A stretch of DNA of 40,934 nucleotides from Anaerovoracaceae bacterium (GTDB lineage Bacteria; Bacillota; Clostridia; Peptostreptococcales; Anaerovoracaceae), in assembly GCA_029983755.1 (NCBI GenBank), contig JASBYX010000010.1, forward strand, positions 1 through 40,934. Reading direction: 5' to 3'. The translations under genes and the position numbers were made by a program. A model generated the notes under the pieces. That model worked only from the letters and a program-made list of their open reading frames with translations, was not told the DNA's origin and ran no database searches. Shown here piece by piece: positions 32,626 through 40,934 of this stretch. Positions within the stretch are counted from its first letter, which is position 1, and the number at the start of each line of letters is the position of its first letter.

Positions 32626-33105
32626 GTGAAGAAGGTAATTATTGAAATGGAAGACGGCGGAATTATGAAGGGTGAACTCTATGAGGACGTTGCGCCTATT
32701 TCAGTTGAAAACTTTGAGAAACTGGCAAACGAGGGCTTTTATGACGGTCTGACCTTCCACAGGGTTATTCCCGGCTTTATGATTCAGGGCGGATGCCCAC
32801 AGGGAAACGGAATGGGAGGCCCGGGGTACACAATCAAGGGTGAATTTGCCCAAAACGGGGTAAAAAATGACTTAAAGCATACTGAGGGTGTTCTTTCCAT
32901 GGCCAGAGCGATGGATCCAAACTCTGCAGGTTCCCAGTTTTTCATCATGGTGGCTGACGCTCCTCACCTTGACGGTGGCTACGCTGCTTTCGGCAAGATC
33001 ACAGAGGGAATGGATGAGGCTCAGAAGATTGCAGCTGTTCCTAGGAACGCCATGGATAAGCCAAATGAGGATGTTGTGATTAAGAGCATAAGGGTTACAG
33101 ACTAG
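32626..33105 (+). CDS. Cyclophilin-type peptidyl-prolyl cis-trans isomerase
   Basis: 159 residues from the GTG at 32626, chosen because AAGGA (32612-32616) lies nine bases ahead and the product then begins MKKVIIEMEDGG as in typical PpiB proteins. The frame is open further upstream without a site. Core motifs are FYDGLTFHRVIPGFMIQGG (catalytic arginine in FHRV), SAGSQFFIM and DGGYAAFGKI. No signal peptide is present, so it is cytoplasmic. It speeds proline isomerisation during folding. Confidence 0.92.
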   Translation: MKKVIIEMEDGGIMKGELYEDVAPISVENFEKLANEGFYDGLTFHRVIPGFMIQGGCPQGNGMGGPGYTIKGEFAQNGVKNDLKHTEGVLSMARAMDPNSAGSQFFIMVADAPHLDGGYAAFGKITEGMDEAQKIAAVPRNAMDKPNEDVVIKSIRVTD

Positions 33106-33181
33106 CTATAGACAGGTAATCAGATACAGATAGAGATCGGCGGGATAAAAGAAGACTAGATAGAAATATAGGAAATATAGA

Positions 33182-33982
33182 ATGAAGTTTTTCAGGGAAG
33201 TTAGCGAGGATATAAAAGCAGTTATGACAAGAGACCCTGCGGCAAGGAGCAAGCTGGAGGTTCTTTTGTGTTACCCGGGAATATGGGCATTGATCTGGCA
33301 TAGGCCTGCTCATTGGCTATATAACCACAGGTGCAAACTCCTTGCAAGAATCATTTCCCAGGCGGCAAGAAGCGCAACGGGGATAGAAATCCACCCCGGG
33401 GCAAAGATAGGCAGGAGATGTTTCATAGACCACGGTATGGCCGTTGTCATTGGAGAAACTGCGGAAGTTGGAGACGATGTTACCCTTTATCAGGGAGTGA
33501 CTCTAGGAGGAACAGGTAAGGAAAAGGGAAAGAGGCATCCGACCATAGGCGATAGGGTTATAGTAAGCTCCGGGGCCAAAGTCTTGGGGCCGTTCACAGT
33601 TGGAGACGATGTAAAGATCGGTTCCGGATCGGTGGTTCTAAAGGCTGTGCCATCAGGCAGCACAGTTGTGGGAATCCCCGGGCAGATTGTGAAAAGATAT
33701 GGATCCTCAACTTCCGACATGAACCAGATAAACCTACCTGACCCTATAGCCATAGAAATGGAAGCCTTGAGAAGGAGGATCAAATCCCTGGAAGGACAGC
33801 TCGGGGAACTTGAATGCATGGCCGTCGATGCTGTGCGAAAAAGCCAGGCATGCGTGAATCCATCCGGAATCAAAGAAAACTCGGAAAGTCCCCGGGAAGA
33901 AGGATTGAACACCAATCAGGAAGACAGCCCGGTAAGCTCGCAGAAATCGGAAACCCCGGAAAGGGAAAAGGAGGAAAAGTAA
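33182..33982 (+). CDS. cysE: Serine O-acetyltransferase
   Basis: 266 residues. The catalytic part (about 1-185) is a left-handed beta-helix acetyltransferase with the CysE signature HPGAKIGRRCFIDHGMAVV and GETAEVGDDVTLYQGVTLGG. It makes O-acetylserine from serine and acetyl-CoA, the first step of cysteine synthesis. The last about 80 residues are charged and low-complexity (ending EREKEEK), longer than in most CysE proteins, and may be a disordered tail. It directly precedes cysS: its TAA is followed at once by the cysS start, as in Bacillus, where cysE-cysS are co-transcribed. Confidence 0.94.
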   Translation: MKFFREVSEDIKAVMTRDPAARSKLEVLLCYPGIWALIWHRPAHWLYNHRCKLLARIISQAARSATGIEIHPGAKIGRRCFIDHGMAVVIGETAEVGDDVTLYQGVTLGGTGKEKGKRHPTIGDRVIVSSGAKVLGPFTVGDDVKIGSGSVVLKAVPSGSTVVGIPGQIVKRYGSSTSDMNQINLPDPIAIEMEALRRRIKSLEGQLGELECMAVDAVRKSQACVNPSGIKENSESPREEGLNTNQEDSPVSSQKSETPEREKEEK

Positions 33983-35389
33983 TTGAAAATATACAACACC
34001 CTTACAAGACAAAAGGAAGAGTTCGTTCCGATTAAGGAAGGCCAAGTATCAATCTACGTGTGCGGCCCAACAGTATACAACTACTTCCACATAGGAAACG
34101 CAAGACCCTTTGTGGTATTTGACACCTTGAGAAACTACCTGGAATACAGAGGATACAAGGTTAAATTCGTCCAGAACTTTACCGATGTTGACGACAAAAT
34201 AATTAACCGCGCCAGGGAGGAGGGTACAAGCGCTCCTGAGGTCAGCAAGAAGTACATAGCGGAATACTTTAAAGATGCCAAATCTCTGAACGTGAGGAAG
34301 GCTGATGTTCACCCGCAGGTTTCAGAACACATCTCACAAATAATAAAGTTCATCCAGACATTGATAGACAAGGGATTCGCATACGAAAGGGATGGAGATG
34401 TTTATTTCTCCACAAGGAAGTTCCCTGAATACGGCAAGCTTTCAGGACAGAATATCGATGACCTTGAATCCGGTGCAAGAATCGCAATCGGAGAAGTTAA
34501 GGATGATCCACTCGATTTCGCTCTGTGGAAGGCCAGAAAAACCGAGGATGAAATCGCATGGGAGTCTCCTTGGGGAATGGGGAGACCCGGTTGGCACATA
34601 GAGTGCTCCGTAATGTCAAAGACACACCTGGGTGACACAATAGATATTCACGCAGGTGGACAGGATCTTCAGTTCCCTCATCACGAGAACGAAATCGCCC
34701 AGTCGGAAAGCTGCAACGGTGTAACCTTCGCAAACTACTGGATGCACAACGGATACATCACCATAGATAACGAAAAGATGTCAAAATCAAAGGGAAACTT
34801 CTTCACAGTAAGGGATATTCTCAAAGATTACTCCGGTGAAGTCATAAGGTTCTTCCTGCTTTCCGGGCATTACAGAAGCCCTATCAATTTCAGCGACACA
34901 TTGATGGAGCAGGCAAAGTCCGGCCTTGAGAGGCTTCACACCTGCAGAGAAAATCTGAATTTCCAAATCAAAGAAGGCAGCGAAGGGGAAATCACGCCTT
35001 TAGAGGAAGAGGCAATCAAGGAACTTGACATCTATGAGCAAGAGTTTGTCAAAGCCATGGACGATGACCTGAACACTGCCGATGGAATCTCAGAAGTATT
35101 CCAAATGGTTACAGTGATAAACAAAACAATTGCAAATGGTTCTACCAAGGCTTTCGCTAAGAAGGCTCTGGAAAAAATGATGTCCCTCTGCGGAGTTTTG
35201 GGCATACTTCAGGACGAAGAATCTCACGATTTCGGTGAGGAAATCATGGACCTTGTGAACCAGCGTCAGGAGGCCAGAAAGGCCAAGGACTTCGCAAAGG
35301 CAGATAAGATTCGTGATGAGCTTGCTGCCAAGGGTATAACTTTGAAGGATACCCCTCAGGGCGTTCAGATAATAAGGGAGACAGAGTAG
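33983..35389 (+). CDS. cysS: Cysteinyl-tRNA synthetase
   Basis: 468 residues, class I synthetase charging tRNA-Cys. It starts at TTG 33983, immediately after the cysE stop, eight bases behind AGGAGG (33969-33974). HIGN (36-39) is the HIGH motif within CGPTVYNYFHIGNARPF, and KMSKS (265-269) is intact. The zinc-site residues appear as CGP, ECSVM and HHENE. The DALR anticodon-binding part is at the C-terminus. Confidence 0.96.
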   Translation: MKIYNTLTRQKEEFVPIKEGQVSIYVCGPTVYNYFHIGNARPFVVFDTLRNYLEYRGYKVKFVQNFTDVDDKIINRAREEGTSAPEVSKKYIAEYFKDAKSLNVRKADVHPQVSEHISQIIKFIQTLIDKGFAYERDGDVYFSTRKFPEYGKLSGQNIDDLESGARIAIGEVKDDPLDFALWKARKTEDEIAWESPWGMGRPGWHIECSVMSKTHLGDTIDIHAGGQDLQFPHHENEIAQSESCNGVTFANYWMHNGYITIDNEKMSKSKGNFFTVRDILKDYSGEVIRFFLLSGHYRSPINFSDTLMEQAKSGLERLHTCRENLNFQIKEGSEGEITPLEEEAIKELDIYEQEFVKAMDDDLNTADGISEVFQMVTVINKTIANGSTKAFAKKALEKMMSLCGVLGILQDEESHDFGEEIMDLVNQRQEARKAKDFAKADKIRDELAAKGITLKDTPQGVQIIRETE

Positions 35390-35803
35390 GTGGAAATCAA
35401 CAAGCCCAATCAGCCCTACGAAAACCTGAACGGTACAACCTTGGCATACATGGGTGACAGTGCCTACGAGCTTCACATCAGAAGGCACCTAATCGATATG
35501 GGGAAAACCAAGGTAGATAAACTTCATCATGCCGCCACAAAATACGTTTCTGCCAAGGCGCAATCAAACATAGTGAGGGATCTTCTCTCTAGGGGTTTTC
35601 TCACAGAGGAAGAAGAGGAAGTATACAGGAGGGGTAAAAACAGGAGGCCTAAAACCATCCCAAAGAATACTCCGCCTCAAGTATACAAGGAAGCTACAGG
35701 GTTTGAAGCTCTTGTGGGTTTTCTCTATCTCAAGGGAAGAAGTGAGCGCCTTGCCGAACTTGTTAACATGGCAATAGACATTGTAGAAGGGAAGATAAAA
35801 TGA
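35390..35803 (+). CDS. mrnC: Mini-ribonuclease III
   Basis: 137 residues starting at GTG 35390, directly after the cysS stop and nine bases behind AGGGAG (35375-35380). It has an RNase III catalytic domain without a double-stranded RNA-binding domain: LAYMGDSAYELHIR (acidic metal ligands) and FEALVGFLYLKG. In Bacillus it matures 23S rRNA ends. The position after cysS is the conserved one. Its TGA overlaps the thyA ATG. Confidence 0.94.
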   Translation: MEINKPNQPYENLNGTTLAYMGDSAYELHIRRHLIDMGKTKVDKLHHAATKYVSAKAQSNIVRDLLSRGFLTEEEEEVYRRGKNRRPKTIPKNTPPQVYKEATGFEALVGFLYLKGRSERLAELVNMAIDIVEGKIK

Positions 35804-36630
35804 GCAAAGCTGATACTTTATTCATAAACATGTGCAACAAAATCCTGAAAGAGGGTTACTCCTCAGAGGGGCAGACTGTTAGGGCCAGATGGGAGGACGG
35901 AACACCTGCCCACACCATCAAAACCTTTGGGGTAGTCAACAGATATGACCTGAGCGAGGAATTCCCGGCCTTAACCTTGAGACCCACTCCTATCAAGCTG
36001 TGTGTGGACGAAATGCTTTGGATATGGCAAAAAAAATCCAACAATGTTAATGATCTGAACAGCAAGATTTGGGACCAGTGGGCTGACGAGACAGGGAGCA
36101 TCGGCAAGGCCTACGGCTATCAGATGGCTCAAAAGTATAAGTTTTCTCAAGGGATCATGGATCAGGTAGACAACATTATATGGCAGCTGAAAAACACCCC
36201 TTACTCAAGGAGAATCATGACAAACATTTACAATTTTCAGGATCTCTCCGAGATGGGACTTGAGCCTTGCGCATACTCAATGACATTCAACGTGACAGGG
36301 GATAAGCTCAACGGAATTTTAAACCAGCGCTCTCAGGACATTCTTGCAGCCAACAACTGGAATGTGGTGCAGTACTCTGTGCTCCTTCACATGTTGGCTC
36401 AGGTTAGCGGTTTAAAGGCAGGAGAGCTGGTTCATGTAATTTCCGATGCACACATTTATGATAGACATGTTCCCCTGATCAAGGAACTAATTTCGAGGGA
36501 AAGTTTTCCGGCTCCAAAATTCAGCCTCAATCCTGATGTCAAGGATTTCTACGACTTTACAGTTGAAGACATCATCATTGAAGACTACCAAAAGGGTCCA
36601 CAGATTACAGGGATCCCTATAGCAATTTAG
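35800..36630 (+). CDS. thyA: Thymidylate synthase ThyA
   Basis: 276 residues, making dTMP from dUMP with methylene-tetrahydrofolate. The nucleophile is C157 in LEPCAYSMTFNV. The dUMP phosphate arginine motif reads SRRIM and the conserved QRSQD follows. The residues around the cysteine and the LAANNWNVVQY stretch mark a divergent ThyA branch compared with the E. coli enzyme. It produces dihydrofolate, which the next gene recycles. Start overlaps the mrnC stop by four bases. Confidence 0.92.
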   Translation: MSKADTLFINMCNKILKEGYSSEGQTVRARWEDGTPAHTIKTFGVVNRYDLSEEFPALTLRPTPIKLCVDEMLWIWQKKSNNVNDLNSKIWDQWADETGSIGKAYGYQMAQKYKFSQGIMDQVDNIIWQLKNTPYSRRIMTNIYNFQDLSEMGLEPCAYSMTFNVTGDKLNGILNQRSQDILAANNWNVVQYSVLLHMLAQVSGLKAGELVHVISDAHIYDRHVPLIKELISRESFPAPKFSLNPDVKDFYDFTVEDIIIEDYQKGPQITGIPIAI

Positions 36631-36645
36631 GAGGAACAAAAAAAT

Positions 36646-37161
36646 ATGAATATAATTCTAGCGGCAGACCGTAACTGGGGAATCGGAAAGGACAACGACC
36701 TTCTGATACACCTCCCGGGAGACCTTGCATATTTCAAAAAAAGAACCGGCGGCAAGATTGTGGTGATGGGCCGAAAGACTTTAGAATCCCTTCCGGGGGG
36801 CAAACCTCTCCCAAACCGCAGAAACATAGTATTGACCCGAAACAAAGACTTCCACGCCGAGGGGACTGAGGTTGTACATTCCATAGATGAACTCATTGCA
36901 CTCATCAAATCCCCCGGGCAGGAAATCGGCACAGAGGATGTTTTCATCATCGGAGGCGCAGACCTCTACAAACAGATGATCCCATACTGCGACAAGTTTT
37001 ACATAACTAAAATCTACGCCGACCTCCCCGCAGACAGATATTTTGTTGACCTTGACAAAATGGAAGACCTCGAGGTAACATGGACCGCCCCGGAAGAGGA
37101 GTATAATGGCACAAAATATCAGTTTTTCCTCTACGAAAGGAAGGGTGGCGACGATGCCTAG
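36646..37161 (+). CDS. folA: Dihydrofolate reductase
   Basis: 171 residues. MNIILAADRNWGIGKDNDLL and LPGDLAYFKK (catalytic D26) open the protein. VVMGRKTLESLP and FIIGGADLYKQ bind NADPH. It regenerates tetrahydrofolate used up by ThyA. The ATG at 36646 follows AGGAGG (36629-36634). Its stop lies eight bases inside the start of rlmB. Confidence 0.95.
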   Translation: MNIILAADRNWGIGKDNDLLIHLPGDLAYFKKRTGGKIVVMGRKTLESLPGGKPLPNRRNIVLTRNKDFHAEGTEVVHSIDELIALIKSPGQEIGTEDVFIIGGADLYKQMIPYCDKFYITKIYADLPADRYFVDLDKMEDLEVTWTAPEEEYNGTKYQFFLYERKGGDDA

Positions 37162-37963
37162 GAGTAATGGGCTTAGGAAGCCCGGCAAGTCAGGCAGAGC
37201 TTCCGGTAGAGATGTAGGTGAGATCTTTGAAAAAAGTGACCTGATCTACGGACGAAATCCTGTAATCGAGGCATTGGAATCGGGACACGCCCTGGAAAAA
37301 GTTTTGGTTTTAGACGGGGGCACAGGATCCATCAGCAAAATAGTGGCCTTGGCTAGGGAGGCCGATGTGCGTGTTGAGTTTGTGGACAGGAAGGTGCTGG
37401 ACAGGCTTTCCGGGGGGAAAAACAACCAAGGAGTTGTGGCTAAGGCCGAAACTTTCAAGTATTCAACAGTGGATGATATTTTGAAGCTTGCAGATGAGCG
37501 CAATGAGGATCCCTTTATCTTGCTCCTTGACGGTATAGAAGATCCCCATAATCTTGGAGCTATCCTGAGAACTGCTGAGTGTGCAGGAGTTCATGGGGTT
37601 GTTGTGCCGGAAAGGCGGTCGGCTTCTGTGAATCCGACGGTTATCAAGGTAGCTGCAGGTGCTTGCGAACACATGATGGTTGCAAGAGTTACCAATATGG
37701 CAAGGACAGTTGACGAGCTGAAAAATGCCGGAGTTTGGATTGCCGGACTGGATATGGGAGATAGCCTCTACTACAAACAAAATCTCACAGGTCCCATAGC
37801 CTTAGTTGTGGGAAATGAAGGAAAAGGTATCAGCAGACTGGTCAAGGAGAAATGTGACTATATCCTGTCAATTCCCCTAAAGGGGAAGGTGACATCTTTA
37901 AACGCCTCAAATGCCGCTGGAATTGCTGCATATGAGGTTGTCAGACAGCGAGAAAATACCTAA
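37154..37963 (+). CDS. rlmB: 23S rRNA 2'-O-methyltransferase, TrmH/SpoU family (RlmB)
   Basis: 269 residues from the ATG at 37154. An N-terminal substrate-binding domain (about 25-100, IYGRNPVIEALES) precedes a SPOUT methyltransferase domain with the three family motifs: NLGAILRTAE, ALVVGNEGKGIS and IPLKGKVTSLNASNAAGI. It methylates a guanosine ribose of 23S rRNA with S-adenosylmethionine. RlmB sits in the same cysS-mrnC neighbourhood in Bacillus. It ends the long operon. Confidence 0.93.
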   Translation: MPRSNGLRKPGKSGRASGRDVGEIFEKSDLIYGRNPVIEALESGHALEKVLVLDGGTGSISKIVALAREADVRVEFVDRKVLDRLSGGKNNQGVVAKAETFKYSTVDDILKLADERNEDPFILLLDGIEDPHNLGAILRTAECAGVHGVVVPERRSASVNPTVIKVAAGACEHMMVARVTNMARTVDELKNAGVWIAGLDMGDSLYYKQNLTGPIALVVGNEGKGISRLVKEKCDYILSIPLKGKVTSLNASNAAGIAAYEVVRQRENT

Positions 37964-37970
37964 AAATCTA

Positions 37971-37999
37971 TTGACAAGTTTTTAATTTTATAGTACTAT
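37971..37999 (+). promoter_or_regulatory. Strong sigma-A promoter for tRNA-Thr and tuf
   Basis: Perfect TTGACA (37971-37976), 17 bases, TACTAT (37994-37999), about 40 bases before the tRNA. Confidence 0.85.
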
Positions 38000-38041
38000 A
38001 ACTACGATTAGACGCCGGGCATAAGTGCCGGCTCTTTACAG

Positions 38042-38118
38042 GCTGTTGTAGCTCAGTAGGTAGAGCACTTCCTTGGTAAGGAAGAGGTTCGGCAGTTCAA
38101 GCCTGCTCAACAGCTCCA
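38042..38118 (+). tRNA. tRNA-Thr (anticodon GGT), CCA encoded
   Basis: The acceptor stem GCTGTTG (38042-38048) pairs with CAACAGC (38108-38114), then T and CCA. The anticodon stem CTTCC/GGAAG encloses loop TTGGTAA with anticodon GGT at 38075-38077, reading ACC and ACT. The T-arm is GGCAG-TTCAAGC-CTGCT. It shares a promoter with tuf. Confidence 0.95.
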
Positions 38119-38157
38119 GAAATTTTTAATATTATGAATGAAAAAGGAGAATGACAA

Positions 38158-39351
38158 ATGGCAAAGCAAAAGTTTGAGAGAACCAAACCGCATATTAACA
38201 TCGGAACCATCGGTCACGTAGACCATGGAAAGACAACTCTGACAGCAGCTATCACAACAACTCTGCAGAACAGATACGGACTTGGAGAGAAGGTAGAATT
38301 TGACAAGATCGACAAGGCACCGGAAGAGAAGGAAAGAGGAATCACAATTTCCACATCCCACGTAGAGTATGAGACTCCAAACAGACACTACGCACACGTA
38401 GACTGCCCAGGTCACGCTGACTATGTAAAGAACATGATTACAGGAGCAGCTCAGATGGACGGAGCAATCCTAGTAGTAGCAGCAACAGATGGACCAATGC
38501 CACAGACAAGAGAGCACATCCTACTGTCAAGACAGGTAGGAGTACCATACATCGTAGTGTTCCTGAACAAGTGTGACATGGTAGATGACGAGGAGCTTCT
38601 AGATCTAGTAGAGATGGAAGTAAGAGAACTTCTATCAGAGTATGAGTTCCCAGGAGATGATACACCAATCATCAGAGGATCAGCTCTAAAGGCACTAGAG
38701 GATCCATCAAGCGAGTGGGGAGATAAGATTGTAGAGCTGTTTGAAGCAATCGACAGCTACATTCCTGAGCCAAAGAGAGCAAATGACAAGCCATTCCTAA
38801 TGCCTGTAGAGGACGTATTCTCCATAACAGGAAGAGGAACAGTAGCAACAGGAAGAGTAGAGAGAGGAACTCTGAAGGTAGGAGATGAAGTAGAGATCAT
38901 CGGACTTACAGAGGAGAAGAGAAAAGTAGTAGTAACAGGAATAGAGATGTTCAGGAAGTTACTGGATGAGGCAGAGACAGGAGATAACATCGGAGCACTT
39001 CTAAGAGGAGTACAGAGAGATGAGATCGAAAGAGGACAGGTACTAGCAGCACCAGGAACAATTCATCCACATACAAAGTTCAAGGGTGAGGTATACGTAC
39101 TGAAGAAGGAAGAAGGTGGAAGACATACACCATTCTTCAACGGATACAGACCACAGTTCTACTTCAGAACAACAGACGTAACAGGAGATCTGAAGCTTCC
39201 TGAAGGAACAGAGATGTGTATGCCTGGAGATAACGTAACTATGGAAATCGACCTGATCACACCGATCGCAATCGAAGAGGGACTGAGATTCGCTATCAGA
39301 GAAGGTGGAAGAACAGTAGGTTCCGGAGTTGTTACTGAGATCATCGAGTAA
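38158..39351 (+). CDS. tuf: Elongation factor Tu
   Basis: 397 residues, the GTPase that brings aminoacyl-tRNA to the ribosome. GHVDHGKTT (P-loop, about 19-27), DCPGHADY and NKCDMVD are intact, and domains 2 and 3 are complete to the end (GGRTVGSGVVTEIIE). The ATG follows AAGGAG (38144-38149). The centre of the gene uses almost only A-ended codons in four-codon boxes (GTA, GCA, GGA, CCA, ACA) and AGA for arginine, unlike its neighbours, as expected for very high expression. It is preceded by tRNA-Thr and followed by a strong terminator. Confidence 0.98.
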   Translation: MAKQKFERTKPHINIGTIGHVDHGKTTLTAAITTTLQNRYGLGEKVEFDKIDKAPEEKERGITISTSHVEYETPNRHYAHVDCPGHADYVKNMITGAAQMDGAILVVAATDGPMPQTREHILLSRQVGVPYIVVFLNKCDMVDDEELLDLVEMEVRELLSEYEFPGDDTPIIRGSALKALEDPSSEWGDKIVELFEAIDSYIPEPKRANDKPFLMPVEDVFSITGRGTVATGRVERGTLKVGDEVEIIGLTEEKRKVVVTGIEMFRKLLDEAETGDNIGALLRGVQRDEIERGQVLAAPGTIHPHTKFKGEVYVLKKEEGGRHTPFFNGYRPQFYFRTTDVTGDLKLPEGTEMCMPGDNVTMEIDLITPIAIEEGLRFAIREGGRTVGSGVVTEIIE

Positions 39352-39390
39352 TCGTTGGCGGAATTTAGGTAACTATATTGAGTTAATTTT

Positions 39391-39418
39391 AAAGGAGCTC
39401 GCAAGAGCTCCTTTATTT
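39391..39418 (+). terminator. Rho-independent terminator after tuf
   Basis: AAAGGAGCTC (39391-39400) pairs perfectly with GAGCTCCTTT (39405-39414) around a GCAA tetraloop, then ATTT. Confidence 0.88.
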
Positions 39419-39437
39419 CATAAAGGGGTATTATCTC

Positions 39438-40907
39438 ATGAGTCGTGGTTCTGAGAGAAGTAATTTGGGAAGTATCGGATTTTTCAAGCAATTTACGCAA
39501 TTTTGGGGAGCTCTTTTTACACTGGTTAGCGTTGCATTTATTGCAGCACTGGTTTATCTGGATGTTTTGCCGATTAAGCTTATGATCGGTGCATTTGCAT
39601 TTGTGGCTGTTTTGTGGATTTTGACCTTCCCCGCTTTATATCTCATTAAGATTAAGAAATCAAGAAAAATCATTGCATTGTTTTTCTCATCTTTGATGAT
39701 TTTTCTCTATGGCACAGGTATATACTACTTGACAGGCACGATGAGTTTTTTGAATGGTGTTACCATAGGAGAGAATCAGGAAAGAACCTTTGAAATCCTT
39801 GCAAGGGCAGATGATATGCGCTATAGCAAGCTCAAGGACATAGCTGACAGTACCGTATATACTGTTGATGGAGATTTTGAAGGAAAGGCAGAAGCAGAGG
39901 AAGAGCTGGGAGATAAATATCAGGCGAGTGTCGACTACTATGAAAGCCTTCCGGATCTTGGGACTGATCTTCTAAATAAGAGTTGCAACCTTATCATGCT
40001 AAGTGACCAAGGAAAGTCGGAAATGCTTGACATATCCCCGAATTTTGACAGGGAGACTAAGGTAGTAGGAAAGATAAAGGTTAAGGTTAAAGCAAAGGAT
40101 ATTGCTAAGAGAAAGAACGTAACCAAAGAATCCTACAATGTTCTCGTCAGTGGAATTGACAACGATAATAGAATCAGTGAAAATGGCAGGTCTGATGTAA
40201 ACATGATTGTAACCGTAAACCCGGTCGCGAAAAATATTTTGTTGACTTCAATTCCTAGGGATTACAGGATTTATATGAAGAAATTCTCAGGTGCTTCGGA
40301 CAAGCTGACGCATACGGGGTTGTATGGGGTTGATACTACAGCTGAGGCCGTTGAGGACCTTTTAGATTTGGATGTGAACTATTATGTCAAGGTAAATTAT
40401 GCAACAGTTCGCCAGGTTGTTGATGCTATTGGGGGAGTGGAGGTTTACTCCGACAGATATTTGCACCTTGATGATGAGAGTGGCGACACCTATGTGTATA
40501 AGAAGGGGACGAACCTTCTGGGAGGAAACCAAGCTCTACGCTTTGCAAGAGAAAGGGAATCCTATGAGGAAGGGGATATCCATAGAAATGAGAATCAACA
40601 GGCGGTAATGAAGGCTATAATCGAGAAAGCTACAAGCAGTAAGACGATCCTTATGAACTACGGAAGTATACTTAGGGGCCTAGAAGGATACATGGCTACC
40701 AATATGAATGAGGATGAAATAAAATCGATCATCAAGAGTGAACTCACAGATTTTGGCGGATGGAAAATAGAGACCCAAAACCTGACGGGCGAAGGAAACT
40801 CAGATGTTTTGTACTCAACTCCGGGGGATTACGCCTATGTTATGGAGCAAGATGAGGATGTAATCCGTAAAGCCCGGGCAAAAATAATGAAGACAATGAA
40901 AAATTAG
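39438..40907 (+). CDS. LytR-CpsA-Psr (LCP) family wall-polymer ligase
   Basis: 489 residues. Three membrane segments lie near residues 22-42, 48-72 and 78-100 (FWGALFTLVSVAFIAALV, LMIGAFAFVAVLWILTFPALYL, ALFFSSLMIFLYGTGIYYL). The extracellular LCP domain starts at YNVLVSGIDND (about 234) and shows the conserved SIPRDYRIYM (about 271-280), DKLTHTGLYG and LRFARERESYEEGDIHRNENQQ. LCP enzymes transfer lipid-linked teichoic acid or capsule polymers to peptidoglycan. The part between the membrane and the LCP domain (100-230) is not recognised and may be an accessory domain. The ATG follows AAGGGG (39422-39427). There is no second catalytic gene beside it in the window. Confidence 0.92.
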   Translation: MSRGSERSNLGSIGFFKQFTQFWGALFTLVSVAFIAALVYLDVLPIKLMIGAFAFVAVLWILTFPALYLIKIKKSRKIIALFFSSLMIFLYGTGIYYLTGTMSFLNGVTIGENQERTFEILARADDMRYSKLKDIADSTVYTVDGDFEGKAEAEEELGDKYQASVDYYESLPDLGTDLLNKSCNLIMLSDQGKSEMLDISPNFDRETKVVGKIKVKVKAKDIAKRKNVTKESYNVLVSGIDNDNRISENGRSDVNMIVTVNPVAKNILLTSIPRDYRIYMKKFSGASDKLTHTGLYGVDTTAEAVEDLLDLDVNYYVKVNYATVRQVVDAIGGVEVYSDRYLHLDDESGDTYVYKKGTNLLGGNQALRFARERESYEEGDIHRNENQQAVMKAIIEKATSSKTILMNYGSILRGLEGYMATNMNEDEIKSIIKSELTDFGGWKIETQNLTGEGNSDVLYSTPGDYAYVMEQDEDVIRKARAKIMKTMKN

Positions 40908-40934
40908 CGGTGTCAAGCGCAAATGAAAATGTCC

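Overview
The window is bacterial chromosome from a low-to-medium GC Firmicute, most likely an anaerobic member of the Clostridia. I lean towards the Peptostreptococcaceae / family XIII neighbourhood, but that placement is inference. The support is strong AGGAGG ribosome-binding sites, frequent TTG and GTG starts, the gene order carD-yacL-ispDF-...-cysE-cysS-mrnC-...-rlmB, and a sortase-style surface protein. No rRNA, prophage, insertion sequence or CRISPR array was seen. One tRNA gene, tRNA-Thr(GGT), is present.

Layout. (1) 1-5.3 kb: the tail of an unknown gene, then a 1430-residue secreted multi-domain protein with about seven FMN_bind-type modules, then an ArsC/Spx-family protein. (2) 5.4-8.6 kb: a histidine-rich P1B-type metal ATPase on the minus strand and a macrodomain protein. 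(3) 8.7-14.5 kb: asnS, an EF-G-like GTPase, a GNAT acetyltransferase and radA. A short stretch of radA is unusually GC-rich. (4) 14.5-26.5 kb: an accessory block lying between radA and carD. It holds a Phd/RelE-type toxin-antitoxin pair bracketed by two near-identical terminator repeats. It also holds a gene set that looks controlled by sigma-54: an enhancer-binding regulator, dapF, a GltP-type amino acid symporter, lysA and a D-cysteine desulfhydrase relative, and spmA, spmB and an S66 LD-carboxypeptidase. Two small membrane proteins and an M20 amidohydrolase follow. (5) 26.6-38.0 kb: a long housekeeping run on the plus strand: carD, yacL, ispDF, proS, two short chromate-transporter halves, a cyclophilin, cysE, cysS, mrnC, thyA, folA and rlmB. 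Most junctions are overlapping or tightly packed. (6) 38.0-40.9 kb: tRNA-Thr, tuf and a LytR-CpsA-Psr protein.

The most interesting part is 15.4-24.5 kb. I can read good -24/-12 (sigma-54) promoter matches in front of dapF and in front of spmA. A weaker one faces the opposite way, three bases from the spmA promoter. The regulator that would drive them lies between the two operons. The encoded activities are LD-carboxypeptidase, diaminopimelate (DAP) epimerase, DAP decarboxylase, an amino acid symporter lacking the arginine that reads acidic side chains, and a PLP-dependent D-amino-acid lyase relative. My hypothesis is an inducible system for scavenging cell-wall peptides, DAP or its sulfur analogues (cystine, lanthionine), with lysine as one product. 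The enzyme families and promoter motifs are seen directly. The pathway and its substrate are inference.
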